A stretch of DNA of 64,000 nt from Brienomyrus brachyistius (Eukaryota > Chordata > Actinopteri > Osteoglossiformes > Mormyridae), in NCBI RefSeq assembly GCF_023856365.1, contig NW_026042441.1, positions 1-64,000 of the forward strand. The letters are read 5' to 3'. The notes below the pieces were generated by a model. The model was not told the origin of the DNA, did not search any database, and worked only from the letters and a program-made list of their open reading frames with translations. The position numbers and the translations under genes are program-made. The stretch's first letter is position 1. Each line of letters starts with the position of its first letter. Shown piece after piece: positions 46,150-58,999 of the stretch.

Positions 46150-49100
46150 AGGAGCACAGAGAGATTGATCTAGTGTGGCAGCAGAAGCTGTATCAAGACT
46201 AATATGGTTCAACAAACTGTCTCTATATTGGTCGATATTAAAATTATTTTTATTTTTCCAGTTCATAAGGACAGTCTTCTAGGCAGTGCATAAGGCGGTG
46301 AAAGCCATGTGGATTGTGTTAAAATCTGTACTGACGCCATCTAGGTCACCCAACAAGCAGACTGAAGGAGAGGCTGGAATGGTACATTTCAGACATTTTA
46401 AGTCTTCACAGATCCTGCGCCAGAACATCTGAGTAGGTGGACAGAACCAAAAAGCATGGATGTAACTGTCAGGTGTATCGCCTTGACAGTGTGAGCAGAT
46501 GTTAGAAGACGTAAAACCCATCCTGAACATCCGATGCCCTGTATAGTGCACTCTATGCAGGATTTTGTATTGTATTAACTGTAAACTGGAATTTCTAATC
46601 AGTTTAAAGGTTTTTAAACATATCTTAGACCAGAAATTGTGGTCCCAGCTGACTGATAGATCTGCCTCCCATTTTGCAATGATTCATCCATTTTAGAAAG
46701 TGTCCTGTATATTTTAGACAGTAATTTGGGGGGTTTTAGATTAAGGAATTCTGCCACACTTTGTGGTATTTGTAATTTGATTTGATTAGACCTTAATTTT
46801 TTTTTACTATAGATTTAACTTGTTGATATTCTAAAAATCTATTCTTGCTAATCCCATATCGTTTAACTAATATGTCAAAGGGAATAAAGTCTATTCCTTC
46901 AAATATATGTTCCAAGTATTTAATACCTTTACAACTCCAATCTGGGAAGTTTATCAATTATTGTTTAGTAGTACGTCAGGGTTGTTCCAGATGGGAGTAC
47001 GCTTGCATGGGATTAATGAAGACTGAGTCATTTTTAGAAACTCCCAGCACGCTGTCAGAAAAGAGCTGATACTGATGCTTTTGAAGCATTCCTGTCGTTT
47101 TGATGTTTGAGCTAATGAATGGTAGATCCGAAATCTCTATCTTATTGCATAGTGCCTGTTCTACGTCTGGCCAAGGCTCATCTAAGAGGGTATGTTTTAA
47201 CCACCCTGAGATGTTTTGGAGCCTGTTGGCTAAGAAATAGTGGTGAAAATTAGGCCGATCTATTCCTCCTTTGTCCTTAGTCCTTTGCAGTGTTTCTAAG
47301 CTAATACGTGGGGGTTTATCTTTCCAGAGGAATTTAGAGATGGCGGAGTCCAGAGATCTAAACCAGTCAGGTGATGGTTTACTCGGGATCGTTGCAAATA
47401 AATTATTAGTTCTTGGCAAAGCCATCATTTTTATTGAGGTGACCCTTCCCATAAGTTTTATGGGTACGGACTTCCACCTGACCAGATCATCCGCTACTTT
47501 ATTTAAAAGTGGGAAATGGTTTAGTTTAGTTAAATCTGCCAGCCTAGGTGTAACATTAATACCTAAATATTTTATATCTCCAGATGGCAGTGGAGTGGGA
47601 GAATTATTCTGGAAGGAGCAATTAATTGGAAGAACTGTAGATTTTAACCAATTTATCGAATAATCTGAGACTCTTGAGAAAGATTTTATTAATGCAATCA
47701 CCTCAGAAAGAGTGGTTTGTGAATGCTGGAGAAAAAGTAACACGTCATCCACATAAAGACTCACCTTATGTTCTACATTCCTGCGTTTAATGCCTTTAAT
47801 CACTGTAGCCTGTCTAATTGCTGCTGCTAGTGGTTCAATAAAAATCGCAGACACTGAGGGGGATAGAGGACATCCCTGCCTGGTGCCCCTCTTCAGACTG
47901 ACCAAACATCCTCCAGTTTCTTTCGTCCTGACACATGCCGTTGGGGAACGATGTAATATTTTTAACCAGTTTATGAAAGAGTTTCCGAAACCAAATTTGC
48001 ATAAAGCTGCAAATAAAAAATTCCAGTTACTGTAACTCTATCGAATGCTTTTTCTGCATCTAGAGACAATATTGTAATTTGAAGGTTTTTATTGCATGAA
48101 TAGTCTATGTCTAGATTAAGTAATCTACGTGTATTTGTTGATGAGTGCCTCCTTTTATGAAACCAGTTTGGTCAGGATGAATTATGAGAGGGGTTAACTT
48201 CTCTATTCTTTTTGAGAGAGCTTTGCAGATTATTTTAAGGTCAACGTTTATAAGGGATATTGGACGATAGCTGGTAGATACTGTAGGATCTTTGCCTGGT
48301 TTTAGCAAGAGACTAATGTTGGCAGAATTCATATTTGGTGGTAGCCGACCATTTTCCCTGGTTTCTTGCAACATTCTGCAGAATGTTGATGCCAGAATTG
48401 TCCAGAATTCTTTATAGAATTCTGCTGGAAATCCATCTGGACCTGGAGCCGTTTTATTGGGCATACCGTTCAGGGCTTCCTGGAGTTCACCTGGTGTCAG
48501 CGGAGAATCCAGTGCCATCGCTTGATTGTCTGATAATTTCAGAAGGGTTATACTATCAAGAAACTGATCAATTTCGTCTTTAGATGCGTTTATCTGTGGT
48601 GAATATAAAGATTTGTAAAAGTCCCTGAAAGTGCTGTTTTTTTCTGTCAGAGTCATATACTGTATCCCCATTTCAGTCTTTAACAGCACATATAGTTGTT
48701 TTTTCCATATTTATTTTTAACTGATTAGCTAAAAATGACCTGATTTGTTACCATGTTCATAATTTTGCCAGCGAAGTTTTTCTATTAATAATTTCATTTA
48801 AATCTAGTTTTGCTTTGCGTATTTTATTCAGCATTTCCTGTTCCTGGGATGATATGTAGGCTTCTTCTAAGGATTTGATGGTTTCTTCTAATTCCTGGAT
48901 ACACTTGTTTTCTCTTTTCTTTTTATGTGATGAGAATGAGATTATTTTACCTCTCATCACAGCTTTGCCTGCTTCCCAGACAACAGATGCTGATGTTCCA
49001 GGCAGGTCATTATAGTCTAAATATAAAGCCCACTCTTTTTTAAAATAGTTAATAAAATTTCCATCTTTAAGCAATGATGTATTAAATCTCCAGTTTCTGC

Positions 49101-50130
49101 TTGGTGGAATGGCCTTCTTATTTATTAGGGTTAAAGATACAGGAGCATGATCGCTGACAGCTATAGGGTGTATCTCTGTGTCTGAAATGTCACTCAGCAG
49201 AGAGCTACTGACTAGGAAATAATCCAGATGAGAGTAAGAGTGATGGACATGTGAGAAGAAAGTATATTCCCTACGGGTGGGGTGAAGAGAACGCCATGCA
49301 TCGCAAAGTCCGTAGTCGCTCATGTGCTGTTTAACTATATTTGTGGATTCCCAATTGCGCTGAGCAGCTGTACTGAGCCTGTCCATTTCTTTATTTAGTC
49401 CAAAGTTGAGGTCGCCCCCAAGAACAAGTGCGCAATCCAGGTGTTCAGAGAGTGTGGTAAAGAAAACGTGGAAGAATGAGGGGTTATCAACATTTGGACC
49501 ATATATACTAACAATACATAACTTTTTGTTAAGTATAGATAATTTAATGATTATAAATCTACCCTGTGGATCTATAATTGTGTTGAGTACTGTGAAATTG
49601 ACATTTTTATGTATTAGAATGGGGAGGCATGGTGGTGCAGTGGTTAGCACTGTTGCTTCGCACCTCTGGGACCCGGGTTCGAGTCTCCGCCTGGGTCACA
49701 TGTGTGTGGAGTGAGCATGTTCTCCCCATGTCGTCGTGGGGTTTCCTCCAGGTACTCCGGTTTCCCTCCACAGTCCAAAAACATGCTGAGGCTATTTGGA
49801 GTTGCTAAATTGCCCTTAGGGTGAGAGTGAATAGTGTGTGAGTGTGCCCTGCGATGGGCTGGCCCCCCATCCTGGGTTGTTCTCTGCCTCGAGCCCATTG
49901 CTTCCGGGACCGGCTACGGACCCCCCACGACCCAGTAGGATAAGCGCTTTGGAAAATGGATGGATGGATGTATTAGAATTGCTACCCGTCTTTGCCTAAA
50001 GTTATAGCAGGCTGAGAACACATTAGGAAACTCAGGTGTTTTAAGTTCATCATTTGGCAGGTCTATGAGTCTTTTGTAATAAAACAACGTCTGCCTGTAG
50101 TTTTTTTATATTTTTAACCTCTTCTCTCTG
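46150..50130 (-). pseudogene. L1-type ORF2 (endonuclease and reverse transcriptase), broken
   Basis: Endonuclease motifs: IVSIYGPNVDNPSF, LGGDLNFGLN and SDHAPVSL (49470-49100). The RT region includes GPDGFPAEFY, SYRPISLINVDLKI, DQTGFIKG (48480-48130), TRQGCPLSP and SLYVDDVLLF, the polymerase active site with YVDD instead of the more usual FADD (47890-47750). The C-terminal part carries HYTGHRMFRMGFTSS and HCQGDTPDSYIHAFWFCP, the Cys/His cluster typical of L1 ORF2 (46550-46400). The N-terminus is split by a SINE and the frame is interrupted between 48690 and 48757, between 48111 and 47905, and after 46976. Confidence 0.85.
49621..49967 (+). mobile_element. tRNA-derived SINE inserted in the L1 ORF2
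   Basis: Full head (GGGGAGGCATGGTGGTGCAGTGG), A and B boxes and (GGAT)n tail. Flanked by ATGTATTAGAAT at 49609-49620 and 49968-49979, a 12-bp target duplication. It interrupts the endonuclease domain of the L1, so it is younger than that copy. Confidence 0.92.
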
Positions 50131-50639
50131 GAGCCAGCTCCATGCCCATTCCTTGAGACAATCCTTAGTGTGTCCTTAGACATGTGTGTGTAGCTAATGT
50201 AGCACATGCAAATGAATGAGGTTTGAGCGAGCTTGTACGGGCTTGTGTGTGCCCTATGTGTCTGTGTGCGCTATGAGGTCGGAGTGGTTGTGTTGACGCT
50301 GACTGCATATGTACGTGGTTGTGCTGTGCAGATGCGTGATGATTGAGGGTTTTGTGTGTGACAGAGTAGAAAAGCAGGTGATCGGTGCAGTGAAAGAAGG
50401 GGGAAGTGAGAGAGACATACAAAGGGGCAAGTTGGTGAGGGTATACGTGAGGACAAGAGAGAAGCGGAAACATTGTTAGCACTGTAGCGCTGCGGAGACT
50501 GACGGTAATGTATTTGATATGACATCATGTTCAATTAGCAGATTAACATGTATAAGCTAGAGAGATGTTAATGGAAGACGATTAGAGGAAATAAGAAAAA
50601 TATATAACGGGTTCTTATCTGGACTGGTGTTAATATAAC

Positions 50640-51390
50640 CAGGGAGTGGTACTGGGGTCGCGGTACAGCTGCCCATCCACGTACAGCTGGTCTACGGCGA
50701 TGACAACTCGGGAGCCCTTCTAAATAAAGTTGCGTCGGATTGGGAGCAGAACTTTGCGTCGCTCCAGGATTTCTGGGGAACTGGTCGTTTACGCCAAAGT
50801 CCGTTCCTTTCAGCTCCCTGCCGTGGCTCTTCACCTGCTCCTGCTTAAAATATCCAAATTTAGCCACAATAGGACGCGGTCTCAGTGCACCAGGCCTCTT
50901 GGCTCCCAGCCGATGGACTCTCTCAAAGCAGATGTTTTTCACAGTGTCCTCCGAAAGTTTCAGGTGGTTCTTGATAAAGGTTTTGACGGTAATTCTGGGA
51001 TGCCTGAAAACACCAGGCCTGTAGATCGATGAGTCTCTTATTTTTTTATTTTCTTCATTTAGATGGGTCACATTTTCAGTTAGACACTTAACCGAGTCCC
51101 GTAGTGAGGCGTTTTCAGCAGCGAGTGTTTCCACCTGCTGCTGGTTGAATTCCAAAGATTCCCTCAGGGATTTGAATTCCTGATGTAGAATCTCGAGCAG
51201 AGCCAACCTCGCGTCGAAACTGGACAATCGTTTGTCGATTGAATCCAAGATGTCGGCAAAGTCTTTACCAGTCGGCGATGCTGTGCCAGGGGAGTCTGCC
51301 GGGCAACTTCTTTTGGAGGACGGCGTCTCGCTTTTGGCTGGAGAAGATGCGTTTGCGTTCTTCTTCATGACTATAATGTTGAAGTACCAG
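50640..51390 (-). pseudogene. L1-type ORF1 (coiled-coil RNA-binding protein), broken
   Basis: From about 51369: MKKNANAS start, a Ser/Pro-rich basic N-terminus, a heptad-like coiled coil (FADILDSIDKRLSSF to LNEENKKIRD), then a part of the RRM-like region (TVKNICFERVHRLG, ARPRPIVAKF-like). After a frameshift the minus strand gives ERRKVLLPIRR, then a stop, then VVIAVDQLYVDGQLY, the usual C-terminal domain. A deletion seems to have removed the start of the RRM. In living L1s ORF1 forms trimers that package the RNA; this copy cannot make the full protein. Confidence 0.8.
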
Positions 51391-51554
51391 TCGATATATT
51401 CCACAAGAGATTCCAAATTCCCCTCGCTGTTCATTCAGATTTTCCACCAAGTCTCCAGCATCTGACGTCACCTACAGCATTTCCGCCTCTGACGTGCCCT
51501 CCAATGTACTCATACTTGTACTTGCAAGATCTCAATTCTGCATTACAGTAGCGT

Positions 51555-51815
51555 ACATTGTCCTGGAGGATATGGGTGTGAGGCAAGGAACAACCCAGCA
51601 TGGGCCACCAACATATCGCAGGGCACAGATACCAGTCACACCTACAGGCAATTTGGTAACTCCAATTAGCCTCAGTATGTTTTTGGACTCGGGGGGGAAC
51701 CCCACAACAACACAGGAAAAACATGCAAACTTCACACGCATGGTGTTATGGCCGCAACTCAAACCCAGCTCCCAGAAGTGTGAGGCAATAATGCTAACCA
51801 TTGCACCACCATGCT
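51555..51815 (-). mobile_element. Diverged tRNA-derived SINE, reversed
   Basis: Reverse-strand match to the common SINE: GGAACAACCCAGCATGGG, CCAATTAGCCTCAGTATG, TTTTTGGACT, AACATGCAAACTTCACAC, and head GCTAACCATTGCACCACCATG. Many substitutions, so an older copy. The (GGAT) tail is lost. Confidence 0.8.
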
Positions 51816-51829
51816 GGAAATAAGTGGAA

Positions 51830-52525
51830 ATCCAACAAGTGAAACTGATTTATTAGGGTTAAGCTAACAGACACCCAGAAAAATTAAAATGTAAATCACT
51901 GCAGTGCCGTGCAAACCTGTGTGAACAGCCAATCAGATCAGCCTGCTCTGTAGCATGTACCTCCCTGTTTCCGGTCCCTTTGTCAGTTTCTCACTGGCTG
52001 ATTCAAAACAAGTGGAACCACTATGATGTTCAAACCCTTTGCTCTTCTCATTTTCATTAGTAAGCTCCTGATCACCGTAACCAGTCTGCATTTGAGACAT
52101 TTTTCCCACACCCCACTCTCACAATAAGCTGATAATAATACTAATAATACTACTGTAATAATAGTATTACAGTTGACTTACTCTTTAAAGCCAGATGGCA
52201 GTGCTCTCATACTGATGAATGGTTGCGTAGCCAAGTGCTAGAAAGCAAACAAACTGATTCACCACTTACTCTCATGTACATCAATTAAAACTGTTTGCTC
52301 CAAGATAAAAGATAAAAATACAAAAGTAATTTTTGCTGTCTAACCTCTGTTTACTGCATGACATTTCTGATTAACTGATAAGTAGAAGATACGTTTAATC
52401 TGTTGCTTGGTGGTAAGATGTTTCCAAAAGGAGAACCACAAAGAGCACAGTCATTTTCAAGGTTATTTCTCACTGGTCAGTGTGAAAGGCTGCATCATTA
52501 ATATAACGCCGGGCTCAACACAGTG
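51830..52525. other. No supported feature
   Basis: AT-rich, with a short (TAA)n-like run near 52130-52165. No coding signal. Confidence 0.5.
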
Positions 52526-52529
52526 ACTG

Positions 52530-53354
52530 TGTGGAATTAAAATTGGACATCGGTAGGCCCGGGAGGTTGGCATATTGGAACTGTGTGTGTCTTTAGGCCT
52601 TAGGCAAGAAGAGATTGTTTTGAATACTGTGTTACCTCGCTTCGAGATAGCTGCCTGCAGTAAGTTCCGCAGACCCTGAGGAAAGCTCGGGCCTTGGAGA
52701 GGCAGACAGCGGAACAAAGGGGGGGGAGAAACCACCTGCAGGGAGAGATTCAAAGCTACCCCAACTGGTGCACAGCGAGTTATAGCTTTATAGAATAGTT
52801 GTGGCAAACAATATATAGCAAGCTATGCGGTAGTGCAAATGTATAAGTAATTGTTAATCATACTAATCATATGTTAACCATGTATTGGCAGTGATTCAAT
52901 GACAATACGTCAATACGTTAATCATTAATCAAAGGACAACTGAGTATTTACAGTGATTCAATGTCATGTAATCAATATCTATATTCATATCTCCAGTAGG
53001 AGCCTAGCAGTCGAGACATGTTCTGGTAGACTGAGTAGAATGGGTGGACTTTACCTTGCCACCAAGGTGAACCAATAGAATTCGAGAATTGTGTTTGTTA
53101 TACGTTTAAGCTTGGTTCATTGGTGTGTTGTGACCAATCAGGATTTAGACACTTACTGTGAAGTGGGAGTTATGGTATATCAACTGGTTGCTCGGAGAGC
53201 TAAAACAGATCTTGGTACCGAATGCCACAGTGTGATGAGAGCGCTTTGCTGAGTTGCTGAAATAAAAGAGGTTTTCCTTTACCTCATCAAACTGAGAGGT
53301 CCGACTTTTATAATAAGTATATATAAGTGTTATATTCTAAATTTTTCTACCACA
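52530..53354 (+). mobile_element. Solo LTR, family of 62091-62907 (825 bp)
   Basis: It starts TGTGGAATTAAAATTGG and ends TTTTTCTACCACA (TGTGG...CCACA ends), with ACTG on both sides (52526-52529, 53355-53358), a 4-bp target duplication. AATAAA lies at 53261-53266 on the plus strand. ACCAAT-type boxes lie near 53070 and 53135. It is almost identical to the copy at 62091-62907 apart from an expanded TATATAAGT stretch near the 3' end. It has no internal retroviral sequence. Confidence 0.92.
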
Positions 53355-53450
53355 ACTGCGCCTGCGCTGCACTGTAGATCGCAAGCCAGGCTGCAGACCA
53401 TCAGCCCTGAAAGTTAAAACAGGACTCGTATGTGTGTCGTGTGTTGTTTA

Positions 53451-55990
53451 CAGTTTTTCTCAATTGCTTTGGCACATTTTTCGAAACAGTCTTAACATTC
53501 TCTAAACTGTGAGTGCAAATGTCACAACTGTTTGCAGGAACTTCAAAACTTTATAGCATGTCTGCAAAATGTAGTTACTCACCCAAAACATTTAATTCAT
53601 GCTTCAAAACCTAGTTTTTGTGTCAATAATTTGGCCAAGGCCACCAAAATCTAAAGTATTTTTGTCATTGTGTGAGCCACACTGGTCAAAATGTTTAGTT
53701 GTTTTTTCACCACAACAGTGAACCATGAAAATTAAGGGTTTAAACAAAAATCTCATATTTGTTGAGAAAAGTCAATAGTATGTAGAAAAGAAAAGAAAAA
53801 ATCTATGAACATTTGTATTTGTACAGTGTTTATTTTTGTACTTCACGTGTATATACACAATACAAGTGTATTACTGTACATGTAAAGTAACTGACAAGAG
53901 TAACAAGATTTCACTTTACATTTCATATTTGTGTATTACCACAAATACACAAAAACAACAAATAACATTCTTGGGGAAAAAAAAAATATATATATATATT
54001 CTTGGTGGACATCTTGTCGCTCACGTTGGTCAGGCCAAAGATTTTCATCAACATCACATCTGATGTTTTCCATTGCCACACACCGTGGAAAAAATCTCCT
54101 TGAATGCCGCACCCATCCCCTGCAATGGTCAGCTGTGATGTCCTCACATGCAGCATTCATGGCATCCAACAAAGACATCTGATTTTGTGGTCTATGATCA
54201 TACACTTTCCACCTCCATGCTGAAAAAAACTCTTCTATTGGATTTAGGAACGGAGAGTATGGTGGAAGGAATTCCACTGTTATCCTTTCATGTGCAGCAA
54301 ACCAGTCACTAACACTGTTGGTTCGGTGGAAGCTGACATTATCCCAGACAACAACATAATTAGGCAAATGTGGTCTAACCAAACCTCTTTCTTGTTCTGG
54401 AATCAGGTCTCTGTAAAGTGCATTTAGGAAGGCCAGGAGAAGTTGGGTATTATAGGGCCCAATGTGTGGAATATGTGTGCACACACCGTTCTCTGAAATG
54501 GCAGCACACATTGTAATATTGGCCCCACGTTGGCCTGGTGTGTCAATTGTGGCTCGGTGTCCAATGAGATTGCGACCACGTCTCCGGCCTTTGGACAGAT
54601 TAAACCCAGCCTCGTCCACAAAAACAAGAATGTGGGTCGTTTCATGTAGTTCTAACTCCATGATTCTCTATGAAGGAACACAGGAAAAAATGTAACAGTA
54701 AACGTATTTTCTTATGGGTTTCTGAAACTTACAGTAAAGTAATACAGGCATCTTAGAAATACAGGAAAACTCACTAAGTGCACACCAGTGGTTTACCTGG
54801 ACATACTGGTACCGCGATGCCTTGACTCTTTCACTGTTCCTCTCAAATGGCACCTTATAGAGCTGTTTCATAGTCATCTGATGTCTTTCTAAAACTCTGT
54901 CTATGGTGGAAATGCTGACAGAATTAATATTTGCAAAGACCTCATTGTCATTTATGATTGCACTTTGGATCTCTCTTAGCCTGATGGAATTGTTGGCTAT
55001 GACCATGTTGCAAATTTCTTGTTCTTGCAGTTGGTTAAATACTGCTGCTCTGCCACCAGCGCGAGGTTGTCGTGCAGTTCTATAGAATGAACAAATAGAC
55101 TTGCATTTACCTTTACAATATTGTTGTTTATACTGTTAAAATACTTTACATACTGTAAAACAAAAAAATACATATGTACCTGTTTTCCCTACGAAAGGTT
55201 TGCACAATTGATGACACTGTGGACCTGTTTACATTAGGCTGTACTCTTCGACCAGCCTCTTCCATTGTAAAACCATGATTTATGACATGATCCACAAGTG
55301 TGGCTCTGATTTCATCAGAGACTCTGACTCTTCTATTTCCACCTCTTCCTCGATTATTTCTTCCTCTACCACCACCACGTATTCTTACACGCCTTCCAAT
55401 TGCTCTTCCACGAGCATGTTGCTGCAGTTCAGCGTTGTGAACGTCCTCCATTCTCAAAACATTCTACAGCAGTGATTGTGCTGTGGGCAATCTACATATA
55501 TATACTCCCAAAGTTGATTGGTTAAGTGGTTAAATGGTTGAGTCATATTAGAGGTACTTTGCAATTAGATTGCGATTGCAATTACAGGGCATGTGCCAAT
55601 GTAGCAGACATTACAAACAATGTCAATGTTAGATATATTTTAGAATATACATTCATGTATACTAATTATGATAATTGAATAGATCGTTTTGAATGTGATG
55701 GCTTACACAATAAAAAATGTCTGAGAAGTTCTGAAGTGTTTGACAGTGTAAGTGAGAATCGAGTCATCAGTTTTGATCAACAAGCCATTTGCAATTATTT
55801 GTTGTCCAAACTGCAGACAGTTGTATGTACTCTTTGCACACATGTGCCAAAACATTTGCAATTTGCTCAAATCAATAAGAAATTCCAATCTGATGTGAAA
55901 AAGATGCGAATTGTTCAGAGATCTGAACTTAATGTTTTGGGAAATAAAAAAATCATTTGAGAACTGAGCCAAAGCAATTGAGAAAAACTG
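53451..55990 (-). mobile_element. Complete Tc1/mariner-superfamily transposon (2540 bp)
   Basis: Perfect inverted ends: CAGTTTTTCTCAATTGCTTT at 53451 and its reverse complement ending at 55990 (at least 23 bp, CAG...GGC). Flanked by TA at 53449-53450 and 55991-55992, the target duplication of the superfamily. Contains one three-exon transposase gene on the minus strand. The only low-complexity part is an (A)n(TA)n tract at 53978-54000. The good state of the ends and of the frame suggests recent insertion. Confidence 0.92.
53936..55451 (-). CDS. DD35E-type transposase, three exons, apparently intact (428 aa)
   Basis: Exons on the minus strand: 55451-55180, 55079-54797 and 54667-53936. Donors are AACAG|GTACAT and GTCCAG|GTAAAC; acceptors are TTCTATAG and TTCATAG. 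Splicing keeps one open frame throughout. Exon 1 encodes an Arg/Gly-rich AT-hook-like part (about residues 20-45) and a helix-turn-helix (about 55-90; EAGRRVQPNVNRSTVSSIV). Exon 2 holds a second helical DNA-binding part. Exon 3 carries the catalytic triad D203 (LVFVDEAGF), D294 (VVWDNVSF) and E330 (LNPIEEFF), with 35 residues between the last two. The last 25 residues come from the AT-rich tract, so the natural stop may have shifted. It cuts and pastes the surrounding element at TA sites. The closest named group by spacing would be DD35E families, not verified. Confidence 0.85.
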
Positions 55991-56084
55991 TAATAAAAAT
56001 TTACAGGACAGAACATACAGTAGTGGATTCAGTTTCCTTTGCTCTTACACTCAGATAAGGTCAGTTGTCAAGTCAAGCTTTTTA

Positions 56085-56860
56085 CAATTGAAGCAGTTGG
56101 CCAAAATAAAGCCAATTCTTTCTAGGCAGCACTTTGAGACAGTAATCCACTCTTTTGTCACTACTAGTCTGGACCACTGTAACGCCCTCTATGTTGGGGT
56201 TAGAGGCTCCACTATTGTTCACCTCCAGAAGGTTCAAAATGCTGCCGCACATGGAAATATGAGCATGTCTCCCCCATTTTAGCCTCACTCCACTGGCTGC
56301 CCGTACATTTTAGGATTCATTTTAAAATTCTGTTATTTGCTTTTAAAGCCCTCAGTGGTCTTGCTCCACCTGACCTCTGTGAGCTGCTTCACCCTTACAC
56401 CCCCACCCGCTCTCTCAGGTCAGCTGATCAGCTGTTCCTGACAGTTCCTAAGACTCAGCATGAGCTTAGAGGGGATCGAGCTTTTGCAGTCGCAGCTCCT
56501 AAAATGTGGAATGACTTGCCTTTTCACATTAGGGAGGCCTCTTCTCTGTCCGTTTTTAAATCTCTTCTTAAAACTCATCCTTTCTCTTTGGCCTTTGGCA
56601 TGTTGTGAGATGTTGACTTTAATAGTAAATTTTATTTTAATCTTAGCCTTTTCTTTATTAATTAATGTAATTTTTTGTTTTTATTTTATTAATGGCCTTT
56701 TACTCTCATTTAATTTGTGTTCTGGTTTTTATTAAATTTATTTTACTTCGTTTTTAAGTATGTGAATGTTTTTATTTATTCCTCTGTGCAGCACTTTGGT
56801 CCATATGATTGTTTAAAGTGCTTTTCAAATAAAGCTGGATTGCACTGGATTAGAAGATGG
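56085..56860 (+). pseudogene. L2/CR1-group LINE, ORF2 C-terminal end and 3' UTR
   Basis: Broken frames read KQLAKIKPILSRQHFE, then SLDHCNALYVGV, then LQKVQNAAA, the conserved post-RT part of L2-like LINEs of fish. PILASLHWLPV-like and a C-terminal FHIREASSLSVFKSLL stretch follow. The 3' end GTTTAAAGTGCTTTTCAAAT and AAAGCTGGATTG lie at about 56813-56845. It is 5'-truncated with several frameshifts. It could alternatively be a related Rex-type element. Confidence 0.65.
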
Positions 56861-56869
56861 CTCAACAAA

Positions 56870-57516
56870 TCTCTTTCACAGTATGTAAAATTCGACAGAG
56901 GGGCGCAAGGTGACCTTCTGTCAGGGGCCCAGAATTTTTAGCTACACCTCTGTGTTACTGTGTTGATTTTGTTCTGTTGGGTGTTGGGTTTTTTCCCCTA
57001 AATATACGCTGAAAACCAACCAATCTCTGAACACAGAACAACACAGACAGCTGTGATGACTTTTTACTTGCTGCAAGGGAAGTCCGGTCCTGACTTCGAG
57101 GTGTCAGCCTCTCAGTCGAACTCAGCCAACTTCGAAAGAGTAACTCCCCTCGCAGTATCTTTTATTGAGGTACACAAACAGGATATCTAAATAACATTTT
57201 GCATTGTTTATCACCATGTATGGGGTGGAAATATTCAAGCGACAGTTCTTAAGAAGGGTGATTGCTAAATTAAGATCAAGCTGCTGCAGGGTGTTATGTC
57301 TAAGAAATGGCATCTAGCAAAATGACAATAGTAAAAGTACATATTTCTCGAACAGTGGGTGTCAGCAAGAGCCGGCCCACTTATTCATTACATCATAGTG
57401 GGGGATCTCATTACAGTCAAGGTCCCACCCAGAACCCAGCAGGGGCCAGCCAAGGATCAGCCAAGGACCAGCCAAGGTCCCATCATGGAAACTGGGGAAA
57501 ATTCAAGCGGCTACAT
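56870..57516. other. No supported feature
   Basis: No gene seen. A direct CAGCCAAGGA-type triplication lies at 57446-57476 just before the arm begins. Confidence 0.45.
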
Positions 57517-58999
57517 CTGTATATATTTATAGAGATGACTAATTGGCTCTGTTGTAGAAATTTCCAGCCAGAGACTTGGTTCCTATATGACAAGGATATT
57601 TTATTTTTACTCGGACTGAGAGGCTACAGAAAATCATCTCTACATGTGATCTCCCCTTTACTGCTCGAGCAGAGCACATGTACATCAACAAGTGTCAAGG
57701 CAGTAAGTGCATACAAACAACTTCTCAGGACAGTTATAGGGCCTTCAGGAGGAACCAAACTGCTGCCTCATTCAGAGATACCATTGTCTAAGACTTGCAC
57801 TAAAACATTCTGAGCACTTGGGCATATTTAAACAAAGTAGTATGGCACCTGTGTCAGAATCCATCCCTGCCTTGTCCTGTTCACATGTCACTGGCCATCC
57901 TATTCTCTCCTCTGTCTTGTACCCCTTAGCCCATAGTGTGTTTGCCTGCTCATAGGGCCACCATGTGGCTTAACGGGTCAAGTGGTTCCTGACTCCCCTT
58001 TTAGTTGTGGGTTTTGAGGATATCACAGGGTCTGTGTTTTCATGATTGTCCCCCAGGCCACCATGCAGCTCAGCCCAGGATTCTCCACCCATTCTACCTT
58101 TACTCCTTCAGCCGCATACACGAGTCAGGCCTAGGTTATTCAAATTTCTTCCTGCCAAATTTACTGGACAGGAAGTGGACACTGCAAATGAATCTGTGAA
58201 TACTCCAATACCTACATCTTTACAAGTTACATTAAGGGGTTTGGTACAGTAAATGGTTGTGAGGTGGGATTTCTTCTTGATGTCTGTTTGTAGCCCGTCC
58301 ACCAGCAGCTGCTGCTGTATTTATCACACCAAGCAGGGAACGTATATTGCTAAGTTTTTCTTAGTTCAATTACACTTGACTAAGCTAATTAAGCTGGCTA
58401 TGTTATTTACATTCAGAAGGATGCCGCCATATTGGGTTATACACAGATGCCACAATAGCTCACACTCACATTCCCTCTTCATTATTTTTCTAAATACACT
58501 CTATCCTGCCTTGTCACCTGCAACAAGATCTCACTCCCTGTATCGAGTAAAGTCTTTCTAATGGTTGAGCAGATTTCTGCTTCTCTCCTAACCATGGACA
58601 TCCAAAGTAAGATGAAGCAAAATGTTAGGGAATTTGACAACACATGGTTACTCTTTTGGTAACAGTGACTTTGGTTTTATTTTGATAGATGTAAACCACA
58701 TAATATGGTCTTAACCTTGTTTTCTGTCCTAAAAGCAAACTTTTGTGTTACAGGAGAAAAGTGCACAGCTGCTCAGATCAACCCCAGCTAATCAGCGCAT
58801 ATGGGAATCTTTTCAAAATACCATGTGAGTCTAAATACCATCTAAAGTAATATAAGCTCTTTAGATGACGCTCAAATAATCAATTCCCATCAACTTGGTG
58901 TCAGAACACAAACTCGGTGGCAAAACAGTGAAGCACAACAGACTAAGTTGTGAAAATGAAATCTGCATGTGATGAAAGGGCATGTGACAGTATCTCGAT

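Larger units (their letters stand above)
45400..51480 (-). mobile_element. L1/Tx1-type LINE, nearly full length, broken
   Basis: Minus-strand order from 51480 downwards: ORF1 (about 50640-51390), a spacer, ORF2 endonuclease (50130-48757, interrupted by a SINE), reverse transcriptase (48690-47000), the C-terminal part (to about 46150), then a G-rich 3' region (about 46140-45500 on the minus strand). It is disabled by stops, frameshifts and the SINE. No poly(A) tail or target duplication could be fixed, so both ends are approximate. Confidence 0.8.

Noticed and set aside
45385..46173. Proline-rich open frames on the plus strand
   Set aside because: Antisense reading of the G-rich 3' region of the minus-strand L1.
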